Numbered from the stretch's first letter, positions 1 to 6,068 are shown. The stretch is 15,871 nt of DNA from Candidatus Moranbacteria bacterium UBA2206 (GCA_002328565.1 DCUU01000079.1:1-15871); one strand, 5' to 3'. Made by a program: numbers and translations. Notes: a model not told the origin generated them from the sequence alone.

Positions 1-29
1 TTAGATTTTGGATGATGTACTGCGATTTA

Positions 30-58
30 TTGACTTTGTGTATCATAAATGATATAAT
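30..58 (+). promoter_or_regulatory. Sigma-70-type promoter for the Fic gene, with overlapping operator-like dyad
   Basis: TTGACT at 30-35 and TATAAT at 53-58 are separated by 17 bp, a near-consensus promoter. Transcription should start near 65, only about 6 nt before the ATG at 71, so the mRNA is almost leaderless. The dyad TATCAT-aa-ATGATA (41-54) sits in the spacer and overlaps the -10 box; GTATCAT (40-46) also pairs with ATGATAC at 71-77 over the start codon. These are plausible binding sites for the winged helix encoded just downstream, suggesting autoregulation (inference). Confidence 0.7.
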
Positions 59-70
59 TAGAGCATATAA

Positions 71-1150
71 ATGATACAAAAAAATATGTCAAAAATATCT
101 AAAGGTAATGAAATAAATGAAAGACAAGAAGGCATCTTGGCTTTTATCGAGGCGAATAAAAAAGCTTCTATTGGGCAAATAATGGAGTATATTCAGCAGA
201 ATGTTGAGAATATTACTAGAGTTACTATTTCTAGAGATTTGGAGAAAATTATAAAACGCGGATTAATTGAAAGATATGGGGCAGGACGAGCAGTTTTTTA
301 CCAAGTATCACTTCAATATTTTGCGCTTAAAAAAATTGATGCGGAGAGTTATTTTGCTAAAGATGCTGATAAAAGAGAGATTAGAGAAAGATTCAACTTC
401 GAAATTTTTGATATATTAAAAAATATTTTTACCGAAGAGGAAAAAGCCAAACTTTCAAAATTAAACAATGTCTATCAAAAAAAGATTGAAAATATTGCTC
501 CGGATGCGCTCACAAAAGAAATCGAAAGGCTAAATATTGATTTTAGTTGGAAATCTTCAAAAATCGAAGGCAATACTTACAGTCTCTTAGAAACAGAACA
601 ATTGCTCAAAAACCAACAGGAAGCCGTTGGTCATACTAAAGAAGAATCCATTATGATTCTTAATCACAAAAGAGCTCTGGAATATATTGCGCTTAATAAA
701 AAAGAATTTCAATTGATGTCTGTTGGTCAAATAGAAAACATTCATTCTTTGTTGATTGATAACTTGGGTGTAACAAAAAATATAAGAAAAACCTTAGTGG
801 GCATTACGGGAACAAATTATCGACCGCTAGACAATGAATTTCAGATCAAGGAAGCTTTGGAAAAAGCTTGCCAAAAAGTCAATGCGACAAAAGATGTTTT
901 TGAAAAGGCGGTTATGCTGATGCTTTTCATCGCCTACATTCAACCATTCGTAGATGGCAACAAACGCACTAGCCGGCTTTCAGGTAATGCTATTTTGCAA
1001 TCTTTCAATTCTTGCCCGCTTTCCTATAGAAGTATGGATGAAGTTGAATACAAAAAAGCGATGCTACTATTTTATGAACAAAACAATATTTCCTATTTTA
1101 AAGAATTATTTTTGACGCAATTTGAATTCGCGGTGGATAATTATTTTTAA
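71..1150 (+). CDS. Winged-helix / Fic-domain protein with degenerate Fic motif
   Basis: 359 aa. Residues about 14-80 form a winged helix (recognition-helix region TRVTISRDLEKIIKRGLIER). Residues about 130-350 form a Fic domain. Fic enzymes usually transfer AMP from ATP to a target protein using the motif HxFx(D/E)GN(G/K)R. Here residues 291-302 read QPFVDGNKRTSR, so Gln291 (codon CAA) replaces the catalytic His while the phosphate-binding DGNKR part is intact. SSKIEG at 162-167 matches the inhibitory-helix motif (S/T)xxxE(G/N) placed before the Fic core, as in class II Fic proteins. ATG 71 gives the longest frame; ATG 86 is an alternative, and neither has a Shine-Dalgarno site. The stop lies 6 bp from the converging MazG gene. 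The family is secure; enzymatic activity is doubtful because of Gln291. Confidence 0.85.
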   Translation: MIQKNMSKISKGNEINERQEGILAFIEANKKASIGQIMEYIQQNVENITRVTISRDLEKIIKRGLIERYGAGRAVFYQVSLQYFALKKIDAESYFAKDADKREIRERFNFEIFDILKNIFTEEEKAKLSKLNNVYQKKIENIAPDALTKEIERLNIDFSWKSSKIEGNTYSLLETEQLLKNQQEAVGHTKEESIMILNHKRALEYIALNKKEFQLMSVGQIENIHSLLIDNLGVTKNIRKTLVGITGTNYRPLDNEFQIKEALEKACQKVNATKDVFEKAVMLMLFIAYIQPFVDGNKRTSRLSGNAILQSFNSCPLSYRSMDEVEYKKAMLLFYEQNNISYFKELFLTQFEFAVDNYF

Positions 1151-1156
1151 TCTAAA

Positions 1157-1468
1157 TTATTTTTTCAAATTATTAATCCACTTCTTTTCAATCGCCTCTT
1201 CCAAATCAATTCCCAAGAGACGTGCATTGACGATGGCCATGCCAACTACATCGGCTAATTCTTTTCCTAGCTCTCTCTTTGAAATTTCTTCCGAGACATA
1301 TTTTTCCGGTCGACTTTTTTTGCGGTGGATGAGAACCGCTTGCGCAAACTCCCCCACTTCTTCATATAATTTTAACAATGCAAAATCCTCGTCGATTTCG
1401 ATGTTGCATTTTTTGCCATAACTCATAGCATTAGCCACAACTTTTTCTTGCAGTTCTCTAAATTCCAT
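1157..1468 (-). CDS. MazG-like nucleotide pyrophosphohydrolase
   Basis: 103 aa, the size of a single-domain MazG-like protein. The all-alpha NTP pyrophosphatase signature EExxE...ExxD is visible as E36-E37-x-x-E40 and E70-L-A-D73, the four acidic positions that bind Mg2+ in this superfamily. The C-terminus LLGIDLEEAIEKKW is also typical. Such enzymes hydrolyse (d)NTPs to the monophosphate and pyrophosphate, for house-cleaning or pool control; the exact substrate cannot be told from sequence. It is the last gene of a four-gene minus-strand run, 18 bp after the YgjV-like gene. No Shine-Dalgarno site precedes its ATG. Confidence 0.82.
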   Translation of the reverse strand: MEFRELQEKVVANAMSYGKKCNIEIDEDFALLKLYEEVGEFAQAVLIHRKKSRPEKYVSEEISKRELGKELADVVGMAIVNARLLGIDLEEAIEKKWINNLKK

Positions 1469-1486
1469 AAAGTTAATATTATTTTA

Positions 1487-1996
1487 TTAAACACTCTTCC
1501 TTAGATAATGTCTATAATAACCAATAAAATTACTCAGTAAAAATACACCCTCCCCGATAACACCCATCGGTGAAAAAATTATAGCGTTATATAAAATAAT
1601 TATTGATGTGCCGATCATCATTAATTTACGCATCAATTTGTTGTCTGCTTGAAAATTTCCAATAATAAATATAACCAATCCGAAATAAATAATTAAATCA
1701 GTCGCGTTGTTGTATGTGAAAAATAAAGAAATGGTGTTAAGGGCAATAAAGACGAATAGATATTTTTTGTTAGTAGTGAAATAACAAGTGGCAAATCTCA
1801 AAACTGAAATAAACACGATGACACCTGCTGCAACTTTATTTAGCAAAAAATAATGAGCGCTTATCAGGCTGGCTGAAATAATTAAGCACAAGAAGGTATA
1901 TTCGCGCTTCTTAAATTGCAAACTCAAAAAATCAAAACCCATCGCGACAAACATCGCGATTTGTGAAATTATAAATGGAAGTGTTAAGTCGTACAT
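1487..1996 (-). CDS. YgjV-like inner membrane protein
   Basis: 169 aa, almost entirely hydrophobic, with about five to six membrane segments broken by short charged loops (KKRE near residue 30, TTNKK near 75, DNKLMRK near 120). The pattern ISAHYFLLNKVAAGVIVFISVLRF resembles the bacterial inner-membrane YgjV family (Imp-YgjV), whose biochemical role is not established. The start lies 1 bp beyond the stop of the upstream nucleotidyltransferase, implying cotranscription. Assignment rests on overall pattern rather than a catalytic motif; an unrelated small polytopic membrane protein is possible. Confidence 0.6.
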   Translation of the reverse strand: MYDLTLPFIISQIAMFVAMGFDFLSLQFKKREYTFLCLIISASLISAHYFLLNKVAAGVIVFISVLRFATCYFTTNKKYLFVFIALNTISLFFTYNNATDLIIYFGLVIFIIGNFQADNKLMRKLMMIGTSIIILYNAIIFSPMGVIGEGVFLLSNFIGYYRHYLRKSV

Positions 1997-1997
1997 A

Positions 1998-2741
1998 TTA
2001 TTTTTTAAAAACTTTTTTTATAAACTTTTCTCTATATTTCGATGTTGCCTTAGAGAGTGCATAGTCAAAAAATAAAACTAAACTTTTTTCATCGAATTTA
2101 TTTTTCAAATTTTTGATAAAACACTCGATTGATTTTTGGATAGTATCATTTTTTGAATAAAGTATTTCACTTATCGCAATATTACTGAAAAGTGATCTAG
2201 AGATAAGCGCACCATTATTGTATAAATCATAACTAATAATGTAGTTCGTTCCATTTTTTTGTTGAGTTGGTGTATCTTGAATCATCTTCCCATCACTTAA
2301 TCGTAACATTCTAGATTGTATAATGTCTAGCGTATCCCCTATTTTAGCTCGCAATAATATTGTTTCTTTGAAATTACAAATCTTTTCAAAATATTCATAC
2401 TCGCAAACAACAATGTTAAACATTATTTTATTCACAAAAACATCGAACCAGAAAATTTGCGCGACCTTTTCATTGAAAAGTTTCAAAGTATGATTATCAT
2501 AATGAACAGATGAGAAAAACGGGTGTTGTTTTAGTTTGGAAATATTTTCTGCTTTAATAATCAGCAATAAATCAATATCAGAATCTTTTTTAATCGAATG
2601 GTTTTTCCCATACACCATCGAGCCTGATAATAGGATGCCTTCGCAAATAGAAAAATCAAAAAATGATGATAATTTTTTGATTATACTGTTTCTTTTTTCT
2701 GTTTCGATTATCGCGATTAATTTTTGTATAATTGGGGTCAT
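1998..2741 (-). CDS. Nucleotidyltransferase-domain protein (pol-beta / MNT-like)
   Basis: 247 aa. The N-terminal half carries the nucleotidyltransferase signature: GILLSGSMVYG at 35-45 supplies the GS motif and KDSDIDLLL at 52-60 supplies the metal-binding DxD (D55, D57). A third acidic residue is less certain; D100 in QIFWFDVF is a candidate. The C-terminal ~100 residues are helical and charged, perhaps a substrate-binding or HEPN-like helical domain. Relatives range from antibiotic adenylyltransferases to MntA-type antitoxins that AMPylate a partner; nothing here decides the substrate. It sits 16 bp after the SMR-like gene and 1 bp before the YgjV-like gene. Confidence 0.7.
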   Translation of the reverse strand: MTPIIQKLIAIIETEKRNSIIKKLSSFFDFSICEGILLSGSMVYGKNHSIKKDSDIDLLLIIKAENISKLKQHPFFSSVHYDNHTLKLFNEKVAQIFWFDVFVNKIMFNIVVCEYEYFEKICNFKETILLRAKIGDTLDIIQSRMLRLSDGKMIQDTPTQQKNGTNYIISYDLYNNGALISRSLFSNIAISEILYSKNDTIQKSIECFIKNLKNKFDEKSLVLFFDYALSKATSKYREKFIKKVFKK

Positions 2742-2757
2742 TTTTAAATTAGTGATG

Positions 2758-3081
2758 TTAAGCTAATTCCAAGAATAATATTGAAAAAATACCGAGAGCT
2801 ATGCCAATTAGCTGAACTGCTGATAATGTTTCTTTAAAATAAAACCAACTTACAATTGATAATGTGATTATATTAAAAATAACAAAAATAGTAGAGGCGG
2901 TGGCAATATTTTTATATTTAAAACTGTAGGCTAGAAATACTAATCCAACTAAATAAATTGCTAGACCACCAACAAACAAAAATATATTATTATTAACAAC
3001 CCATTTCTTCATAACAATATCTCCAACAGTAAGAACTGATCCGCCTACAAATAATAATATAAAAGGTAAATATTGTGTCAT
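2758..3081 (-). CDS. Small four-helix transporter-like membrane protein (SMR/EamA type)
   Basis: 107 aa with four predicted membrane helices (about 5-24, 31-51, 58-81, 86-106), the length and topology of a small multidrug resistance protein or a half-EamA protein. The last helix QLIGIALGIFSILFLELA matches the usual SMR ending. SMR pumps rely on a glutamate in helix 1; here the corresponding stretch VLTVGDIVMKKW has Asp20 instead. Substrate unknown. It is the first gene of the run down to the MazG-like gene, so its upstream region (3082-3200) should hold the promoter, but I see no convincing -35/-10 pair there. Confidence 0.62.
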   Translation of the reverse strand: MTQYLPFILLFVGGSVLTVGDIVMKKWVVNNNIFLFVGGLAIYLVGLVFLAYSFKYKNIATASTIFVIFNIITLSIVSWFYFKETLSAVQLIGIALGIFSILFLELA

Positions 3082-3165
3082 ATTGATTGTGTGTTGGCTT
3101 TGCTTGTTTTCTTAATTTCTAAATAATTTACGTAGGAAGTATTTTTCTATCTCTATAGTATCATC

Positions 3166-3187
3166 TCCTATTTATCCCAGCAATAAA
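3166..3187 (-). repeat. Copy of the O-antigen ligase 3' end (22-bp direct repeat, distal copy)
   Basis: 22 bp that match 4073-4094 at 21 of 22 positions. The proximal copy encodes the last residues of the ligase (FIAGISRK, then stop); this copy read in the same sense gives FIAGINRR, then stop. It lies just beyond the HTH-nucleotidyltransferase gene, so the two copies bracket that gene and its promoter. Read as the tail of a second, lost ligase gene or as a duplication made when the cassette was inserted (inference). Confidence 0.45.
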
Positions 3188-3214
3188 GCGGATAATTTTT
3201 TGCAGAGTTATTTG

Positions 3215-4003
3215 TTATAAACTTATCCCACTAACTTCTAAATACTTTTTAAACTCTTCAGCTGTAGAAACATTTTTTTCTAGAACGGCGTTATAAATAG
3301 TATATCCTGAAATTGCTTTTCCATACTTGGGATGATTATGAAAAGCGGTCTTAATTTCCAGGATAGATTGTATCGTATTTGTAGTCAGTTTTCGGGGTAT
3401 TTGTTTTGAAATATCTCCTGCTCGAGCTTCCGAAGGATTTAGATATCTGATATCGATTTTCCAGTCCGTGCCATCAAGATTATAAATAATTCCAATATAC
3501 ATGCTTTGCGGTCGATTTTTTTCAAAAGAACTGCGATTATCAATCAGCACTATCCGCTTTATATTTTTTTGTCTAAAAATATAGCTTATTATTTCAAAAT
3601 AATCCTCATCATTAATCCCTTTCCTGCTTTCTAAATCAATATCAATATCTGGCCACGTCATAAGCCCTAGCGCGACACTGCCAACAATTTTTGCTTCACC
3701 ATATTTTGAAAGTGAATCAATCAAGCTAAGGCGCGCCAAAACTTCAGTGGCTTGTTTTTGTAATTCAGTTTGTTTTTTAAATAGATTAAGTGCAGGCTTT
3801 TTTGGCACTGTATTTACGGTTATGGAATAAAAAACTTTTGGAGGTTTGCCACTTTTAAATATTATTTGATTCTTAATTAATTTCGATAGTTGTCTAAAGA
3901 CAGCCTGTTTTGTTATCCCTAAATAATCAACCAGCTCCTTGGGAGTGGCTTGGCTGTTTTTTTCTATAAAAGCTAATATTTTTTTGGAGGTATTATTTTT
4001 CAT
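3215..4003 (-). CDS. HTH-nucleotidyltransferase protein
   Basis: 262 aa from the ATG at 4003. A start at 4057 is possible on frame alone, but the promoter and operators occupy 4010-4049, so 4003 is preferred. Residues 1-62 form a winged helix (ATPKELVDYLGITKQAVFRQ, then a wing ending PPKVFYSI). The nucleotidyltransferase core follows: IVGSVALG at 106-113, PDIDIDLE at 118-125 with D119 and D121, and WKIDIRYL at 181-188 with D184 as the probable third metal ligand, so the active site looks complete. It may nucleotidylate a small molecule or protein while sensing it for transcription; target unknown. The -10 box ends 6 nt from the ATG, so the mRNA should be leaderless. It is bracketed by a 22-bp direct repeat, a hint of insertion. 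Confidence 0.75.
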   Translation of the reverse strand: MKNNTSKKILAFIEKNSQATPKELVDYLGITKQAVFRQLSKLIKNQIIFKSGKPPKVFYSITVNTVPKKPALNLFKKQTELQKQATEVLARLSLIDSLSKYGEAKIVGSVALGLMTWPDIDIDLESRKGINDEDYFEIISYIFRQKNIKRIVLIDNRSSFEKNRPQSMYIGIIYNLDGTDWKIDIRYLNPSEARAGDISKQIPRKLTTNTIQSILEIKTAFHNHPKYGKAISGYTIYNAVLEKNVSTAEEFKKYLEVSGISL

Positions 4004-4009
4004 GTAGAT

Positions 4010-4039
4010 AGTGTAGTATAGTTTACCGTTTACTGTCAA
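4010..4039 (-). promoter_or_regulatory. Promoter of the HTH-nucleotidyltransferase gene
   Basis: On the minus strand TTGACA (4039-4034) and TACACT (4015-4010) are 18 bp apart. The -10 box ends 6 nt before the ATG at 4003, so the transcript should begin at or next to the start codon. The box TTGACA lies inside the GTTTACT/AGTAAAC dyad. Confidence 0.65.
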
Positions 4040-4049
4040 TAGTAAACTA
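4019..4049. promoter_or_regulatory. GTTTAC operator-like repeats
   Basis: Three copies of one motif: GTTTAC at 4021-4026, GTTTACT at 4028-4034 and its reverse complement AGTAAAC at 4041-4047. The last two form a perfect dyad with a 6-bp gap centred on the -35 box, and TAGTTTAC (4019-4026) pairs with GTAAACTA (4042-4049). Occupancy would block the promoter, so the encoded winged helix is the obvious candidate repressor (inference). Confidence 0.6.
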
Positions 4050-4067
4050 TCAATCAATACTAAGTGT

Positions 4068-5981
4068 TTATTTCCTACTTATCCCAGCAATAAAACCGGC
4101 GGTTAGCCAAAATATAAGGCTTCCCTGTTGGATATCCCAGATATAATGGTCAAAAAGTAGGATAAAAATGAGGCCTAAGAGAATTCCCTTGAAGTACTTA
4201 GAAATAATTATACTTGACAAATATGTATTATCATTGTGTAATACGTATTTACTATTCTCTTGCTTCCCTTCTACCTCACCCCCAGCCCTTCTCCTTATAA
4301 GGGAGAGGGGGGTAATTTCCTTCTTCTTTTGTTCCACTCGCCCAAAATTGTTCCACGTGGAACAATTTTCTGGCGGGCAGGCGTGGAACAATTTCCACAA
4401 CCACCAAATAAATAATCCTAGACCGATTAAGCCTAGTTCACTAAATATCAACAGAAAAACATTATGAACAGGCTGATATTGCCAGGATTCTAAAGTTTGT
4501 GAATAAAATTTCTGCATCATTAGGACTGATTGTCCCGCGCCAATTCCAAGTGTTGGATCACTTTCAAATGTTCCACGTGGAACATTAAGATAAAATAGGC
4601 GTTCATTGAGAGAATTGAATAATAATGAGTCTATATTAGGTCGTATTATTATAAAGGTGAAAAGTAAGATAATTAAAACCGAAAGTATTATGAATCTAAA
4701 TTGTTTCATTTTCCCAAAATTGTTCCACCCACCCAAAAATGTTCCACGTGGAACATCTAGTTCCTTCTCCTTAATAAGGAGAAGGTTAGGATGAGGTGTA
4801 TTTTTAAATTGTTCCACATGGAACATTTTTCTGGCGGGTAGGCGTGGAACAAGTATGTAAATAAGCGCAATAATTAGTCCAATTATGGCTGATTTTGAGA
4901 AGGTTAAAATTAAGGCTAAAATTTGAACGGCTATTATAAGCCTAAATGACCAAGTATTTTCAATTTTACAATTGTTCCACGTGGAACAATTAGATATTGA
5001 ATGTATATTTTCTTCTGATAATGTTCCACGTGGAACATTTTGTGCCACCCTCTCCTTTGTAAGAAGAGAGATTGGGTGAGGTATATTTTTTTCCGCGCTT
5101 GTCCACCGATGAGGCGGGGAGAACAATTTCTTGTATAAAAGAGTAATAATGACTGAAAATAACAGAAAACCTCCCAAAACATTAGGATGCGGCATAAGGC
5201 CATAGGCGCGAACGTATTTTTCTCCATTTAGGATTATTTTAGCCACCCCAAGGATGTCTGGTGAAACAAGGCTTTCCCGAAGCCAAAACAAGCCAATTGA
5301 TTTTTGTAGGAAAAATTGAATGATGCCGATTATGGCTTGAATTAGACTTGAAATTATGATGATGTTGAAAAATAACCCAATTTTTTTACTAACTAATTGT
5401 TCCACCCGCCCAAAATTGTTCCACGTGGAACAATCGAAGTTTGAATCTTGTTTTTCATTAACTAATGTTCCACCTGCCTCGCCGGCAGGCGGGCGTGGGA
5501 CATTATTGTCGTATATGGGCGTGGAACAATTTTTTGGCGGGCAGGCGTGGAATAATTGTGGAATAAATCTGAAAATAATATAAATATATAGCAAATATAA
5601 CTCCAAAAGCTTAAATGATCGGAAAATAGCTATTGACACATTTTGTGACCATAAGATTGATAAAAAAGAAAGAAAAACTAAAAATAAGGGTAAAATTATG
5701 TATAAATTGTGCAAAACACGAGTTATCCACAGTCTAATCCTTGACAATGACAATAAATTATTGCATAATATAGATATAAACCAGAAAATAAAAATCAGAA
5801 TTAGAAAGATATCAGATAGGTAGATGTATATGCCAGAATATTCATTGAAATTTTTTTGAAGAGGGAAATAAGATAGAACTTTTCGGATACTTAGTGTAAA
5901 AGTTAATAAAAACCCAAAAAAGAACCAAATATCTGGTTGAGTTTTGAAATTGTTCCAAAATTTAGAAATTAAACTCATCAT
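4068..5981 (-). CDS. O-antigen ligase/polymerase family membrane protein with repeat-derived loop insertions
   Basis: 637 aa, well above the usual 400-450 for Wzy_C/WaaL proteins, which transfer or polymerise lipid-linked glycans at the outer face of the cytoplasmic membrane. Family marks: RAYGLMPHPNVLGGFL at 258-273 and PVHNVFLLIFSELGLIGLGLF at 504-524. About 11-12 hydrophobic segments are seen, e.g. 52-73, 91-112, 117-140, 203-225, 265-284, 346-378, 429-447, 507-528 and 592-634. Between them lie repeat-coded stretches at about 143-199, 287-343, 379-425, 464-472 and 531-588, rich in CSTWNN, NVPRGT and FHVEQ. Removing them leaves about 410 residues, the normal length. Each stretch falls in a loop, none breaks the frame, and the hydrophobic segments stay intact, so the gene is probably functional. 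The start is ATG 5981 or the next codon, ATG 5978; TATAAT at 5995-5990 would make the mRNA nearly leaderless. Confidence 0.8.
   Translation of the reverse strand: MMSLISKFWNNFKTQPDIWFFFGFLLTFTLSIRKVLSYFPLQKNFNEYSGIYIYLSDIFLILIFIFWFISILCNNLLSLSRIRLWITRVLHNLYIILPLFLVFLSFLSILWSQNVSIAIFRSFKLLELYLLYIYIIFRFIPQLFHACPPKNCSTPIYDNNVPRPPAGEAGGTLVNEKQDSNFDCSTWNNFGRVEQLVSKKIGLFFNIIIISSLIQAIIGIIQFFLQKSIGLFWLRESLVSPDILGVAKIILNGEKYVRAYGLMPHPNVLGGFLLFSVIITLLYKKLFSPPHRWTSAEKNIPHPISLLTKERVAQNVPRGTLSEENIHSISNCSTWNNCKIENTWSFRLIIAVQILALILTFSKSAIIGLIIALIYILVPRLPARKMFHVEQFKNTPHPNLLLIKEKELDVPRGTFLGGWNNFGKMKQFRFIILSVLIILLFTFIIIRPNIDSLLFNSLNERLFYLNVPRGTFESDPTLGIGAGQSVLMMQKFYSQTLESWQYQPVHNVFLLIFSELGLIGLGLFIWWLWKLFHACPPENCSTWNNFGRVEQKKKEITPLSLIRRRAGGEVEGKQENSKYVLHNDNTYLSSIIISKYFKGILLGLIFILLFDHYIWDIQQGSLIFWLTAGFIAGISRK
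4073..4094 (-). repeat. 22-bp direct repeat, proximal copy in the ligase 3' end
   Basis: Matches 3166-3187 with one mismatch. This copy is the coding end of the ligase gene. Confidence 0.5.
4286..4310. repeat. CTTCTCCTTA-type hairpin repeat R1
   Basis: Pyrimidine arm CCCTTCTCC, centre CCTTATAAGG, purine arm GAGAGGGG, preceded by CTCACCCCCAG. It encodes PLSLIRRRAGGEV in the ligase. It resembles a palindrome type dispersed in many bacterial genomes (from memory). Related to R2 and R3 below. Confidence 0.6.
4331..4389. repeat. Composite element: half-site, parS-like palindrome, GC-rich linker, half-site
   Basis: GTTCCAC half-site (4331-4337), perfect TGTTCCACGTGGAACA (4349-4364), linker TGGCGGGCAGGC, then GTGGAAC half-site (4383-4389). 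The outer and inner halves are arranged as a nested inverted repeat about 59 bp long. In the ligase it encodes FHACPPENCSTWNNFGRVEQ (532-551). Confidence 0.8.
4569..4584. repeat. parS-like palindrome, perfect copy
   Basis: TGTTCCACGTGGAACA, alone, without half-site neighbours. Reads as NVPRGT (466-471) in the ligase, and is the shortest insertion. Confidence 0.85.
4722..4755. repeat. Half-site plus perfect parS-like palindrome
   Basis: GTTCCAC (4722-4728), linker CCACCCAAAAA, then TGTTCCACGTGGAACA (4740-4755). Reads as VPRGT (410-414) followed by WNN in the ligase, directly beside hairpin repeat R2. Confidence 0.8.
4763..4785. repeat. CTTCTCCTTA-type hairpin repeat R2
   Basis: CCTTCTCCTTA, single A, TAAGGAGAAGG: a perfect 11-bp stem. 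Starts 8 bp after the parS-like site at 4740-4755; encodes part of TPHPNLLLIKEKEL in the ligase. Confidence 0.75.
4810..4850. repeat. Degenerate parS-like palindrome with GC-rich linker and half-site
   Basis: TGTTCCACATGGAACA (4810-4825) has one change in the central CACGTG. It is followed by TGGCGGGTAGGC and half-site GTGGAAC (4844-4850). Encodes VPRLPARKMFHVEQF (378-392), the third reading frame of the palindrome used in this gene. Confidence 0.75.
4973..4988. repeat. parS-like palindrome, perfect copy
   Basis: TGTTCCACGTGGAACA; reads as CSTWNN (332-337) in the ligase. Its centre is 49 bp from that of the next copy. Confidence 0.85.
5022..5037. repeat. parS-like palindrome, perfect copy
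   Basis: TGTTCCACGTGGAACA; reads as NVPRGT (315-320). Directly followed by hairpin repeat R3. Confidence 0.85.
5047..5082. repeat. CTTCTCCTTA-type hairpin repeat R3 (degenerate)
   Basis: CACCCTCTCCTT then AAGAAGAGAG and GGGTGAGG, a decayed member of the R1/R2 family. Encodes IPHPISLLTKERVAQ (300-314). A GTCCACC...GGCGGGG...GAACAA remnant of the composite type lies just beyond, at about 5100-5127. Confidence 0.55.
5399..5432. repeat. Half-site plus perfect parS-like palindrome
   Basis: GTTCCAC (5399-5405), linker CCGCCCAAAAT, TGTTCCACGTGGAACA (5417-5432). Encodes CSTWNNFGRVEQ (184-195). The same layout as 4331-4364 and 4722-4755. Confidence 0.8.
5466..5502. repeat. parS-like palindrome split at its centre by a GC-rich palindrome
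   Basis: TGTTCCAC (5466-5473) and GTGGGACA (5495-5502) are the two halves of the site, one base changed. Between them lie exactly 21 bp of GC-rich sequence containing TCGCCGGCAGGCG, so the break is at the dyad axis between CAC and GTG. Encodes NVPRPPAGEAGGTL (160-173). Confidence 0.75.
5521..5553. repeat. Half-site / GC-rich linker / half-site
   Basis: GTGGAAC (5521-5527), TTGGCGGGCAGGC, GTGGAAT (5547-5553). Same linker as at 4331-4389 and 4810-4850. Encodes LFHACPPKNCST (143-154). Confidence 0.7.
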
Positions 5982-6017
5982 ATATATTGATTATAACTTA
6001 AATTGCAAAAAAAACCA

Positions 6018-6046
6018 TTGACCCAATAGGATAAATCGAATATGAT
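6018..6046 (+). promoter_or_regulatory. Promoter of tRNA-Ala
   Basis: TTGACC (6018-6023) and TATGAT (6041-6046) are 17 bp apart, 22 bp before the mature tRNA 5' end. It probably also drives the SET-domain gene and tRNA-Arg, as no other promoter is obvious before the terminator at 6706-6738. Confidence 0.7.
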
Positions 6047-6068
6047 TAGTTTAGTGTAAATTATTTTT

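Noticed and set aside
3082..3165. Promoter for the SMR-to-MazG operon
   Set aside because: A few AT-rich hexamers can be drawn, but none has both boxes at proper spacing.
4004..4057. Upstream start for the HTH-nucleotidyltransferase at 4057
   Set aside because: It would place the promoter boxes and operator dyads inside the coding region; ATG 4003 begins directly at the HTH.
4331..5502. CRISPR-like array from the repeated palindrome
   Set aside because: Spacing is irregular (49 to about 380 bp), the intervening DNA codes for ligase membrane segments, and no cas gene is near.
4168..5583. Open frames on the plus strand opposite the ligase and a second minus frame at 4934-5227
   Set aside because: They exist because the palindromes are open in every frame; they lack family features and the ligase motifs lie in the other frame.
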